Assembly: GCA_000697055.1 (NCBI GenBank)
Contig: JNDT01001574.1
Span: 1-33,300, forward strand
Length of the DNA: 33,300 bases
DNA from: Saksenaea vasiformis B4078
Lineage: Eukaryota > Mucoromycota > Mucoromycetes > Mucorales > Saksenaeaceae
Direction of reading: 5' to 3'
Positions 9,573 to 20,406 of this stretch are shown here, in pieces. The stretch's first letter is position 1, and each line of letters begins with the position of its first letter. The position numbers were made by a program, and so were the translations under genes. A model generated the notes under the pieces. That model worked only from the letters and a program-made list of their open reading frames with translations, did no database searches and was not told the DNA's origin.

Positions 9573-10110
9573 ATTTCAACCATTTCCGAAAATCCCTGAT
9601 GGATAAAACTGTCGGGGGACCTCTGTACTTTTTGCTGTTACAATCGTTGAAGATTCGCAATCCATGAAGATGAGTCTCTCTCTTTGGGATAGGAAAACAG
9701 TGTCAATCGTCTTAAGTCGACTTCGTCGATTTTTTACGTCAAGGGAATTACTTGGGACACTCAAAATCTACCGCCCAGAAACACACATGTAACGTATTTT
9801 CGTCGCCGGCCGGACAAACATCTTATCGAATTTGATCCAAGTCTGACCGTACTCAAATCAAAACCAGATTGTGGGCATCTGTGCAGTTAGCGTCCATACA
9901 ATGAGTGCCTATGAGCTGAGTGTCCATAAATTAAGTCCTCGTAGAGCGCCTACAGGGAGATAGCATCACGTTCATCTATCTAAACCCAAACTACCAAGTG
10001 GTATCTGCATACGATCAGATTTCATTAGAGAATTCTAAGCTATCTATCTAATAGTTCTCTAAATTACATTACATGAGTGTTCCTCAAAGGCAGACGCTGA
10101 GTGTCCGCAG
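9573..10110. repeat. dispersed ~0.5-kb repeat, copy 2
   Basis: This is the direct-orientation counterpart of 4478-4990. It contains about 70 bp of extra sequence near 9870-9945 that itself repeats a GAGTGYCYATA-like motif. It carries GGGACACTC at 9754-9762 and the strongly conserved block with TTAGAGAA...TTCTCTAA at about 10018-10070. It has no significant ORF. Confidence 0.75.
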
Positions 10111-10393
10111 GAATTCCCGTACAACAATGATTTTCATCATGGATTTTTTTTTTTTTTTCATGGGGGTTGTGTTGGTGTCAAGTAGATATTCGGCAATAGA
10201 TCAACATTGTTGGATGCAGAAGGTCCAAGAACATTTAAAGAGAAGGTTTCCTGACCGTTAATCATCCAATAATTGGAAGTAAAATATCCTTTAGGTGAAG
10301 ACGATGGTTACGCCAAGTGTATCGACGATCCAATGTTTCAACAGATGAGGAGAGCTCGTAGAGATAGGCTGGTGTGATAAGTGTACAAAAACA
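10111..10393. other. spacer between dispersed repeat and LINE relic
   Basis: AT-rich spacer with a 16-nt T run near 10144. No gene was recognised. Confidence 0.4.
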
Positions 10394-10585
10394 GCGAGCC
10401 ATGTAAACATCCTCCATGCGACCAACAGCAAATATTCCATTATTGATTACATCTTCGTCTCTCGTGCCAACCGTTCTTCTATCCGATCAGCTGATGTGCA
10501 GAAATTAACACCTGCTTGGTCGGATCATGCTATTCCTCAGCTGGTGAGGACGCTTCTCTCCTCGAGAAAGATGTGTCCCAAATGA
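10394..10585 (+). pseudogene. LINE endonuclease (EEP) C-terminal relic
   Basis: The + strand reads with SIIDYIFVSR followed, about 25 residues later, by WSDHAIP. This spacing matches the IDYI...SDH end of apurinic-type LINE endonucleases, in which the Asp-His pair is catalytic. The frame is open from about 10394 to a stop at 10583-10585. The upstream catalytic blocks and any reverse transcriptase are absent or unrecognisable. It is on the opposite strand to the LINE chain at 26903-33300 and differs clearly from it in sequence, so it is a separate, older fragment, probably of another family. Confidence 0.6.
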
Positions 10586-12604
10586 GTTCCTCGTATCATT
10601 TAGAGCTGTTTCCAGCAACTCCAAGAGGTTCTCTGTGCGATCCTTAAGTGCGAACACTGTAGGTATCAGCGATCGCAAGGTCGCCAGCTGGGAAATGGAA
10701 CGTGCGTTCCGGTTTGGCGACATAAGAGGCCGTTCATGCTCTGTTGCACAGTTAAGAGATCACCTCTTATACCTATTTTTTTGGCCACTATTAGCAAGAT
10801 CCAAGATAGTAATAGTACACGGCATTGACCTGATATTTGCATGCAGGGCATTGAAATGTCCTCGGTCTTGTCAACCTTTAGCCACCATGAGATCTGTGAT
10901 CTCTTTGCTCTCCACCAGAATTTTGCAATGATTCCTCCCGATCTTTTTTTTTTTTTGAAGTATCTGGCAAATCCGACAACTGAAGGGTCACCATTGTCAG
11001 GCGTAAAGCAGCTACAGCCCAAGTTTCAGGCTCAGACGATGGGATATATAAAAAGCATATCGTTGTCCGCAAATTCGCCTCATTCTGCTGTGTGGCATGT
11101 AATATCATTATCAATATAATTTCTGGAAAGTGCTGTGTGGCGCTGGTCACCTTTGTCTTCTTTTTGTTATCTCCTTCGTATGCATATAGGACAGCTGCGG
11201 TCCAGCAAGAAAGTTGCGGACGTGTCTCTTAACGAATTAGCTGATTTCACAGGCGATCTGTGGTAGGTAGAAAGGCGTTCTTTGTGTTACGTCTAGCTTT
11301 CGTCCAGAAAATAGTTGCCAAACCATGCTGGAACAAAAGATGTTAAGAAAAAAGAAAAAGGAAATTTATCATGTTCCATTGGGTTTGGCTACACGCAACC
11401 CCTTCGATTTAATTGCGTGTACTTGAACGCCTTCCGTTACGTCGAAGAAGTCCTGTTCAGCATTTTTGAGTGATGGATTTCTCAGTACCCCACCCACAAG
11501 TAGTAAAAAATGCGTCGAGATAAGCTAGATATGTCATTGCAGTGGGGTGTATAGTGTTCATATCTCAAGACACGCACGAAGAACAGGTGATCGGTCGAAA
11601 TCTGTTCGATGTCAACGCATTCCAAAACCAAAAAAAAAAAATAAGAGTAATGGTGAGGAACATGTGGTCCCTTGCCGTGGAAGTCGGCTCGTTTTACGTG
11701 TTCTTCAGTATAGATATTTATATCTTCATGGAGGATCAGGACGTTATCTTTCTATATTTCTCCCATACCGTTCTTGAATTCAGAAGATCAAGCGTCATCT
11801 ATACTTTGTTCCTATCCATTTCCTCCCTTTCTGCTTCAATGGCGGTTTTTCAGAACTGATAGAGCGCCTATGTTGCGACATGAAGTATTCAGCGTCGACG
11901 ATTTGGGCTCTTCTAACCCCATCGATATGGCGAATGAGATTCAGGCTGAACGTTACCGATAACATTTGCCACCCTCATCCTTCTGCAAACCAGTTAATTT
12001 GGACATCCGCAATCATGGTTCCTTGAGTGTGCCTACACTCTTCGGCATAAAGTAATTCACATTCAAATAAATCAGTTGCGCATCTATAGGTATAGATGAA
12101 CTTTAAAAGCCATAAATTGAGAGAGACTATACTATCCATCTACAAAGAGAATTGTAGATGAAGAAAAGGCTCATCTATCCCGATAACGAACGTCAGCAAC
12201 GTCTCTACGTCTAATGTCCACTTCCACATAGGTATAACGAATACAGACGTTGCTAAGCGTTCCTTGAATACTATTATTATGCTCATCAGCACTTATCTAT
12301 ATTCTTATGCTTGGCCAGTTTCGCTACTTATTGTTCAACTGTCTCTTAAAACATCTGATCTCCTACCAGCTTCTAAGCTAACTCTTCATCTGTACATGTA
12401 CAACATCTCCCCTCCCGTACAAGAAAAAAAGATAACCTAAAATTGGAATAAACGGCACTTTATGTATTTGGTGTCTGGAATCTCGGCGGTGTTGACTGAC
12501 TATAAGCCATTGAATATTATGTACAAAGCAGGGAAAAAAGGTTAAAAAAAACGGGATTTGGATCGACCTTCTTTTTTCTTTTGTTTTTCTTCTTTTTTCT
12601 TTCC
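10586..12604. other. intergenic, no gene recognised
   Basis: About 2 kb of AT-rich DNA with T and A homopolymers. Several ORFs of 60-118 codons overlap on both strands without domains. A short + strand stretch near 11848-11961 follows a TTTTTCAG acceptor-like site and ends in a stop; it could be a last exon, but no upstream exon was recognised. Confidence 0.4.
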
Positions 12605-13911
12605 TCACTCGTCTAACAGGGTGGTTGATGTAGAAGCTCCTTTGGTGTTGGCAGGGGAATAGGGTGGCGGTCGTTGTTGAGGATGGCTGGATGAGGAGGA
12701 GGAGGGGATATCGATGAGAATGGCGTTATTGCTACCGCCATTGTTATTGCGGGCTGGGGCTAGTAAGATGGAGTCTTCCTGCGTGCCATAGGCTGGTGGT
12801 GGCATCAGTGTTCCTTGTTGAGGTGCCAGACCCCATTTTTTCACATTCGCCTCGACAAAGACGAACCCCATCTGGCCGAGGTTCACATGTATCTGACAAG
12901 GTCCGTTAGCGCCGACGGTGGGGAACAGATTCCATCTCAGGCCGGTATAAGCATCTTCTAATTTCCGACCGTTGCGGGTGAAGAAAATGGTGCCGGATCG
13001 ATGCCTGTAGCCGACGCCGATCACATCACCATGGCCAAATGTCAGTCCGCAGGGTCGGCCGCTAAAGGGTGAACTAAAGTATTTACAGCCGTCATGTGAG
13101 AAGTAGCCTATAGAATACCGACTCCAGCCTGCATAAAAAAGAAAGAAAAGTTGACCAATGAATTTACTTTGAAACATGATCCACTTTTTTTTTGGGCTCC
13201 TTTTTTTTCTTTCTTTCTTTACCTGGCAACCGCCAGCTTGGATAGGGTTTCGTTGCTACACCCACCGAGACAGTTGTGGTATCGGGTTTTTCAAACATCT
13301 TAGCCTATTCCATCCAAAAATGAGCATACTAAACCCTCCCAAAGAAAAAGAAGAAGAAAGAAAGAAAGGGAAAGAAAAGGAAAGGTTGTGTATTTACCTC
13401 CCAATAATATACTTCTTGGTTCCTTGGTAGAGGCAGATTCGTTTGGACGCAACTTTCTCCTTCTAAAAACTGGATTTCTGTGCGTCCTGCGACAAAGCAA
13501 TTGGCTTCGGGTTCCCATTCAAATTCAAACGCAGAAACACCCTTTTCCTGTATCGATAGGTATTGCGGAGGTGTGATATCTGTAGGTATACTGTCTGGGG
13601 GATGGCGTTCCTGAAATACTGCGATAAAAAAAAGAAAAAAAGTTGGTTATCTCTTGGGCTATACAAACGGCTGGTATTTATTATTATTTTTTTTTATCTG
13701 TACCTCTTGCTCTTTCATAGCTTAGCCGGGAGTCTTCGGACAAAGAGGCAATAAGATCTTCTGATTCGACTATCCATTCATCAAAGTCGGAACTGTTCTC
13801 AAGCGACAGAGGAAGTTCAATAGCCGAGCGTGTAAAGAAAAGGAGAATGACAATAATGGAGAAGAATAGAATGATGCCTGCTATAGATATCCAAGTGAGG
13901 ACGCTTAACAT
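12605..13911 (-). CDS. SPRY-domain Rsp5 adaptor, Ssh4/Ear1 family
   Basis: Spliced product of 344 residues. I join 13911-13704, 13618-13398, 13304-13223 and 13128-12605. All three introns (85, 93 and 94 nt) are GT-AG and keep the frame. The N-terminus has one membrane span (residues ~5-27, after MLSVLTWIS). A SPRY domain follows at about residues 95-265, with [21 protein letters not shown] and FFTRNGRKL. The tail is Ser/Pro-rich with two PPxY motifs, PPAY (281-284) and PPPY (324-327). In yeast, Ssh4 and Ear1 are endosomal/vacuolar membrane proteins whose PPxY motifs bind Rsp5 to ubiquitinate cargo; the same role is inferred here. An in-frame ATG at 14064 would add 51 residues before the span; I prefer 13911 because it starts just before the signal-anchor segment. 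Confidence 0.88.
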
Positions 13912-14923
13912 GGCGAAAAAAAAGATTGGGGAACAGAAAAGTGAAGGAGAAAGAGGGGTTGAGCAGCAGCCTGAGGTGGAGTTCAAACTTTCGATCCCCG
14001 TGACGGTCATTGATCGATTATTGCGGACAGCTTCCCATCCTTGGCTTCTTCCCCCAGCTTGCAACGTTGTGGGCTGCTCGCATGTATTTATTTATTTAAG
14101 GAAGGCACTCCTTGTATTTTGCGGGGTGATTGCTCATACATTTCAATGTGGAAGGAGACGGGATTATCAAGCCTACATCGCAAGTAGTAATAGTAGTAGT
14201 AGTAGCGGCGGTGTGTCCTCTGTCGGAAGCGGTGAAACGCTACTACTCACCCCAAGTCACTGGACGTTCTTCTTTTTAATCAAGAGCTTGCGACATGTAG
14301 CTTACATGGATTGACAACGATACTTGTATAAAAAAACAAGAAAAGAAAATATGACATGGAGAGAATGAATGGATATGACTATTTATTATCTTGACCGATA
14401 TCCTCCGGCCATCCTCCGTTCCTCGTAAGGGAGAATCGCCATTCTAAGCATCCTCATTGTTTTTGAATGGCCGTTTCCTGTCTGTTACGGAGGGAGCAGC
14501 CTCTTTTGGGAAGACTAGGGAATGTTACAATGCTGAGCAGGATTGGGATCTGAGCTTCATGCGGACAATCTTATCGTTTCATCAATGAACACTAGCGACC
14601 CTCCGCCTTTCTGTACAAAACAAATTTATTAATAAGTACTGTATTGGTATCAAATTAGTCAATTAACAGGAAGCAGCGCGGAAAGTTGGTTCACGGTTGC
14701 TTTGATGCAGTAACCAGGGAAGCCAGTTGCTATTTCAATTGCTGCAAGACAGACGGTACGCCACCAAGTTGCCAAATATAGAGAGCATAATGGATTCATT
14801 CCCGACCATAAACTGACAGGGGCTTTTTACTGATTTTAGCATAAAGACTGTGCATTGCTTTTTTTCTCTTTTCTTGATTCATCGTTTGCGACGGATTCTT
14901 GACGACGACATCCAACTAGCATC

Positions 14924-14925
<2 letters not shown>

Positions 14926-14954
<29 letters not shown>
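14926..14954. repeat. (CT)n microsatellite
   Basis: An uninterrupted CT dinucleotide run of about 29 nt. A shorter one occurs at about 16980-16999. Confidence 0.9.
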
Positions 14955-17900
14955 GACGTGAAAATTTACGGAGGCTGTTAGAGCTGTTGTTGTTCATGAG
15001 GATACCCCATAAAAAGAAGCCAGACCTTCAGCGACAACGTTCTATCTGTATACTATCCTAATGCAGGAACAGCCCTTTTCGGAATCACCTAGTTCGAAAG
15101 GAACCTCGATGAATCTGTGGCTGCGAAGAAAAAAAAAAAGCTCTATTTCCTGTTAGAAATATTTCGGACTACTGCTTTGTTTCACCATAAAATGCACAGC
15201 ACATGATATGCTCAATGACGTACAAAGATGCCGTAGATCCTGTTTTGTCATAAACGACCAGGTGCATCAAAGAAAAGGAAACAGTTCAGCCCTGGAAAAT
15301 GGTAGCTTTTCCACATGGACTTTCTAGCAAATGAATGAATCCACGGTGTTCACCATGCCAATTATGGGAATGACAAAAACAAAGCAAGCTACTGCGCCAA
15401 TGCTCGTACGCAGTGTAAAAAGGGAACACTTGCTTTCCAATTCATGATGAAGGTCATTGCATAGATAACCTACACTGATGCATTGTTCCAGATCCATTAC
15501 TAAAGCTAGTACTAGTACCTCACTCTTTCCTAAAAACTAGTCGACTCTCTTCTTTGCTCATTTCATGTGTTATAATTTCTTTTGATTATGTAGGCAGATC
15601 GAAACACAAGCAGAGACATGATCCGTTGCTTTCGATTTATTCATTTCGAGCAACGTCTTCTAGACTAAGTTGCCGCAGTATATCTGTATACTCCGCACGT
15701 AGAACGTTTTCCGTACACCCGTGGTTCAGGCACCTGAATAGGATGCCAAATATTTATATATCATGCTGAGTCGAAGTTCTAACAAAAAACAAACGATTAA
15801 ATTTGGAAAATGCGAAGAGAATCAACATTGGTTAGACTTCATGCACGCTTTTATGATTTTCGCTGCGACCATCCAGGTCATCGTCAACGCACATGGTTCT
15901 CTCTAGGAGAGCTCTTCATGGGCCGGTCTTCATGGGCCACATTCATCAGGTCTGGCCATCTGCACTTCGAGGCCTATCAGCAACGTGGGCAATATTTGCG
16001 GATTAGACAAGCCTTTGAATCGTCGATCTACATGTTGTCGCTAAAATTGAGCAAGTAGGTGCTACTATCTATCTATCTTATGAACAGGATACCTGTGCTC
16101 CCTGAGAGGTCGACCCTTGTTATCATCCAAGGGCCTAGGAAGGTCGTCAATGGCCTCCTCAACAGACTCATCTGTCAGATTTGTTTGTCTTGGATAGCTC
16201 TGTTACTTAACTCCAAGCCAGTTAATGAGTTTTTTTTTTGAGAAGTTTGATAGCTTCCTGCCATGGATATGCTCCTATTGTGTCTTCCTTTCCTTCAAAG
16301 AGCGTAATGCAGTAGAAATTACTTTATTTTCTCGCAACCACTCTGTAACCTATTGCGCGCCCGATCATTCTAAATAGCACGTTCTTCTTGAAAAGATGAA
16401 AAAAGACATATCCTATACGTAGCTTCCCTTCTAAATCCAGACCTGTCTCTAATATCAAGTTCCATCTCTTCCATTAAGAAAAAATTGACAGAAGCACGGT
16501 ATATATTCTCGAATTCGCGCTGATATTAAGTTACGAATGATGCACGTCAGACATGTTTGTGATGTGAGATGTTCGTCGATCATACCACGTAGATTGGGGA
16601 CTTGTAATGTGTAATGTTTCAGAGTGTTGTTCCACTGTTCACCATCGAGTAACTTTAACTGATCCGCTTTTGCGCCTGACTCCTATGAGGGGGTTCATCT
16701 TGTTAGTCCTTTTTTTCCCGGCATCGATCCACGTGAATATCCAGAAGCTTTGCAGATACAAAAGTGCTTTTCGATCTGGAAGTGGTAAACCAAATATGCA
16801 GTGGCCAAGTTACTCTTGCACTTCTTGAAGCAATCGCTGTTTGACTGATAGCAACAAACGTTTCTGAAAAAGGTACATCTTGTTTTACTTTGAAAAATTA
16901 TTTTGAAAGAACCGATGTATGACGCGCGGCTACGCAGCGTTCAGGCCACGATGTGGACGTCCTGAAAAACTTGACCGGCTCTCTCTCTCTCTCTCTCCAG
17001 AGAAACATGCATTACCGTAGGCGACAATGACTGGCTTATTTCATTCATCCGGTTTGATCGTTTGGACTACTTGAAAACCCGCCTTGGTCTCCAATCTTTT
17101 TGTGAGGGTTTTGAGTTTTTTGAAGTCGAATGAAGAAGAAAGGTAAAGTATGATTTTTATCTGCTCCGGGCCAGGATGTACTGGAACCTTTTGGTTTCAA
17201 ATCCTGTACCTGTGACCTATGGATCGCGAGTTGTTCACTGATAGTAATCCGTAATTTTTACTTTGCTCGGGTACTCTCGAACAAAAGATGCTGGGAAGAA
17301 AACAAAGTATTGCAAAAAAAGTTATGTCATAATGACCTAGAGAGAGAAAGGGATGCACCAACTCATCATTCAATCGCATAAACTAGCACAAAGTGAACAA
17401 AAGAAAGAAATTTGAAGTCAGGGCGCTGGGAAGATCTTGGAAAATCATCAGTCAGGTTGATCTTTCATTTGTTTTTTTTTTCAAGTGGTCGTTCTGTTGG
17501 TGTCCGTCGTACTATAACTGGTACCTCAATGTAATTGTCGTTTCTTGAACGTGTTTGCATGAGGAGCAGTTAGTATATGCTAATAATAATGATGATAAAC
17601 CCATTCAACGTGCAAACTCCGCTGACGGAGCAGTAACAATATTCCACCGATACCGGGACAAAGAAGTTAGCCGTAGGATGGTTTCACTATGCTTGTATTT
17701 TTTTTTTAATTCTCTCTGCAAGTATCACAAATGTTTAACCAAAAAGTCGCAAGTTGGCGACGCTGTCTTTTTTAGCGCCAACCACCTACATTTCAAAGGA
17801 GGGTCAACGTGGAGTAAGAAAAAAGGGCTTGGTGTGACATTGGACCTATCTTCATCTTGATGGAGAGGGCCAGTAAGAGGCACATACGAAGTGCGGAGTT

Positions 17901-18435
17901 TTATGCACAGCCCAAACTTTTTGGCATACTGAGCGTTTACCCTAAGAACTAACTCCCTCTGCTAAGCACAGAGAACGCCATTGTTATGTCTGCAAACAAG
18001 CGCCATGTCAAAGGACAAGGTAGCAGGACGACGTTGAAGATTTCCCCTCAAAAAAAAAGAAAAGAAAGAAAAAAGCAAAAGCAAGAGAACGTGTCTATTC
18101 ATGGAACGTTGTCTTGGAAAAGCCCATGTGATACATGTGATACAAGGCTGGGCCCTTTTTTAGCTTGCCTCTTCATCTAAAGATGAAGTCGTTCTATTGG
18201 TACTTGGCATGGCCCAGTTTATGAGGCTTTTTGTTTTTGCTAGGGAGACCTATGTCTACCGATTGATCAATATACGGAAGATGTTTCAGGGTCGAGTTTA
18301 CTTGAGGATGTAGTAGCATTGTGGTACTAGGGTACTCCCAAGGATAGCAGTAGCGACGTAGGCAAAAGCAGAATGTAACCGCAGGTTGTACCAACAAAAC
18401 CACATCTTAACTGAGCACGCAACAAGGAGGTACTC

Positions 18436-18436
<1 letters not shown>

Positions 18437-18472
<36 letters not shown>

Positions 18473-18480
18473 CCCCTCCC
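18437..18480. repeat. long poly-C tract
   Basis: There are 33 consecutive C (18437-18469), then T, six C, T and three C. The exact length is likely unreliable in any assembly. Such a tract could form i-motif/G-quadruplex structures on its two strands. It lies about 300 bp upstream of the BAG-family gene. Confidence 0.9.
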
Positions 18481-18774
18481 GCCCTGTCATCCATTTTGTT
18501 AGAATTCTTACAAATTGCCCAAGATCATGAAAAAGGTCTTCATCAATGTAACTGTTCTTTTCTTTTGTTAGTCACTCGATGTTTGTCTGTTCACGGAGGA
18601 GAAGGGATGGCGTAATGTGATTTTTTTTTGGATTCCCGATGAAGCCGCAGCAGCAACTTACGTTTTATCGTACACAACACACACCAAGTTGATATCTATT
18701 TCGCGTGGGGAGGACTGCCCATTTTGTTTTAGCTTTCTCCTTCTCCAGTAACAAAAAAAAAGAAGTGTTTGGTC

Positions 18775-19464
18775 ATGGCGTCTTGTACGGTGGAAATCAA
18801 ATGGGCTACGCGAAAATTCCCAGTTGAATTCAATCAAGAGGAATTTCAGAATGCTACTGTTCATGACCTGAAACGGAAATGTCAGCTGGTAACGGACATT
18901 GACCCCTCCCAGATGAAACTATTGGCGTATGGAGGTATGAAAAAGAAAAGAGGAAGAGGGCGAGGGAAGGGTGGCATTTTTATTGAGCAGCTTTAGTATA
19001 GCGGTTATGAAGGATGACAATGCAACACTTGTTACATATGGTGTACGTCCCGGATCGACTGTCCGATTGATGGGGTCACCCAAGGTAAGACGAAGGGCTT
19101 GGATAAAAAAATATGTTTTCTGATGTAACGTGACCAGGGCCAGCAGACACATGGTGAGAAGGCTGTGCTTTCTAATTTGAAGGAGATTGAAGCCAAGCTC
19201 TCAGATAACTTGGTGCCAGATATCAATGCTTATGAACATAAGGTCAAGACATTTCTGACGGATGCAAACAGAGAAAGCAAACATCATCGAAAATTGGTGG
19301 ATTATGGAGTTTATCTTTGTGAACAACTTATGAAAATTCTATTTGAATTGGATGGCATTGTCTGTGCAGAATTTGAGAATGCTCGTCAAGAACGGAAAAA
19401 AGGAGTTAATATGGCACAAGCTCTTTTAGATAAAGTGGATCAAATCAAAGGTTTATTACTGTAG
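18775..19464 (+). CDS. BAG-domain Hsp70 co-chaperone with ubiquitin-like domain
   Basis: Spliced product of 189 residues from 18775-18934, 19002-19084 and 19138-19464. Both introns (67 and 53 nt) are GT-AG and the frame is kept. Residues ~5-77 form a ubiquitin-like fold (start MASCTVEIKW, then KLLAYGGAVMKDD and VRPGSTVRLMG). Residues ~95-187 match a BAG domain: a long helical region with an LVDYGVYLCEQLMKILFELD segment and a final LLDKVDQIKGLLL. BAG proteins bind the Hsp70 ATPase domain and promote nucleotide release; the Ubl part can link to the proteasome. Size and order agree with fission-yeast Bag101-type proteins. The ATG at 18775 gives the natural N-terminus. It is convergent with the gene at 19618-20406, only 153 bp between stop codons. 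Confidence 0.88.
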
Positions 19465-19496
19465 AACAGAAAAAACATATCTCGACACACAAAAAA

Positions 19497-19516
19497 TTTA
19501 TTGTTTTTATAATAAA
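19497..19516. terminator. opposed polyadenylation signals
   Basis: A + strand AATAAA at 19511-19516 lies 46 bp after the BAG-gene stop. A minus-strand AATAAA (TTTATT at 19497-19502) lies about 115 bp beyond the stop of the facing gene. Cleavage normally occurs 10-30 nt after the signal, so the two 3' ends are predicted to overlap. Confidence 0.6.
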
Positions 19517-19617
19517 ATAGAAGAGAAAGAGAGAGATGTGGAGAGAGAGATAGAGGTCATCGTTTTTTTTATATTTTTTTTGATATATATATATGTATAA
19601 TATATATAATTTTTTTT

Positions 19618-20406
19618 TCAGGGAAATAGGGCGAAATCCTCAAGTTCATCTAAATCAGATGATATTATTGGGGAAGAGGGTGGGGAAAGTACGTTTGCCG
19701 AGGCCATCGATTCCGTAAACAATTGCATTTCTTGGAAAACAGCATCGTCATCAAGTACAGTTGCTGGCGTAGGTAAAGGTGAGTTCGGAAGATGTTCTTG
19801 TTGAATAGTAGTATATCGACAAGATGAATCGGGAATAGCACCAAACAAACTTAGACCAGTAGATGTTTTAGAGTTGTCGTCACGTTGTTGGACGCGACTT
19901 CGCTTCGATTGATGAGGATGAGGATGATACGGATGATTACGTCGGGCAGAACGTTGAGAGGATTGATGATGGTGAAGTTGTTTAAGGGAGTGTTGTTGGT
20001 GATAAGTAGAATCAGAGTAGTAGTCCATTGAATAGTAGTCGTCGTCCAAAGTTGAAGAAGAATGTCGTTGAAGTAAAGAATTGCTAAACATGTGATCATT
20101 TTGATATCGATGATAATGATTCATAGATGGAGTTAAGGCGGCAATTCTTGGTAAACCAGGATAAAATTCGGTAAATGGAGACCCTTCAATCCTGGTCGAT
20201 GGTAAAGTTCTTCTTTGGGAAGAGTTGGACTTCTCCAACTGTTGTTGTTGATGTTGTTGTTTAAACATATCTTCTTCTTCGTCTGCATGGTGGAGTCGAG
20301 GAAGGGCGTGAACTGAGCGTTGTAAGCAGTATTCATTCTGATGATTAGAAATTGAAACGTGCAAAACTTGCGGAGGAGGAATGGTGTGTTGAAAGAAAGG
20401 CGACAA
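19618..20406 (-). CDS. hypothetical low-complexity protein
   Basis: A single-exon ORF of 262 codons from ATG at 20406 to a stop at 19618-19620. I do not recognise a family. The sequence is rich in His, Gln, Ser and Tyr. It has a QQHQQQQ tract (residues ~50-56), a Tyr/Asp/Ser stretch around DDDYYSMDYYSDS, a basic His/Arg patch with HPYHPHPHQSKRSR, and an acidic hydrophobic end SSDLDELEDFALFP preceded by SPPSSP. The acidic-hydrophobic tail resembles transcription activation regions, but no DNA-binding domain is visible, so that is speculation. Length, an AATAAA signal downstream (19502-19497) and a CT/A-rich upstream region support it being expressed. It converges on the BAG gene. Confidence 0.6.
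   Translation of the reverse strand: MSPFFQHTIPPPQVLHVSISNHQNEYCLQRSVHALPRLHHADEEEDMFKQQHQQQQLEKSNSSQRRTLPSTRIEGSPFTEFYPGLPRIAALTPSMNHYHRYQNDHMFSNSLLQRHSSSTLDDDYYSMDYYSDSTYHQQHSLKQLHHHQSSQRSARRNHPYHPHPHQSKRSRVQQRDDNSKTSTGLSLFGAIPDSSCRYTTIQQEHLPNSPLPTPATVLDDDAVFQEMQLFTESMASANVLSPPSSPIISSDLDELEDFALFP

Larger units (their letters stand above)
13912..18774. other. long intergenic region, no gene recognised
   Basis: Nearly 4.9 kb without a recognisable conserved gene on either strand. ORFs here are short and overlapping. A minus-strand open stretch near 16195-16075, rich in Asp/Glu/Arg with DESVEEAIDDLPRP, has protein-like composition but no visible start, splice partner or family. The region includes CT microsatellites (14926-14954, ~16980-16999), A and T runs and a long C run. 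The 5' parts of the two flanking genes' regulatory regions must lie at its ends. Confidence 0.5.

Noticed and set aside
10505..11150. overlapping ORFs on both strands downstream of the LINE endonuclease relic
   Set aside because: No reverse transcriptase motif was found in any frame, so they are not called as a continuation of the element.
11848..11961. possible last exon ending in a stop after a TTTTTCAG acceptor
   Set aside because: No upstream exon or family match was found, so there is not enough support to call a gene.
13909..14064. upstream ATG at 14064 as start of the Ssh4-like protein
   Set aside because: It would place 51 extra low-complexity residues before the N-terminal membrane span. 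The ATG at 13911 fits the family layout better.
16075..16195. minus-strand acidic ORF stretch with DESVEEAIDDLPRP
   Set aside because: It is short, lacks a start and splice partner, and no family is recognised. It is only mentioned in the intergenic entry.
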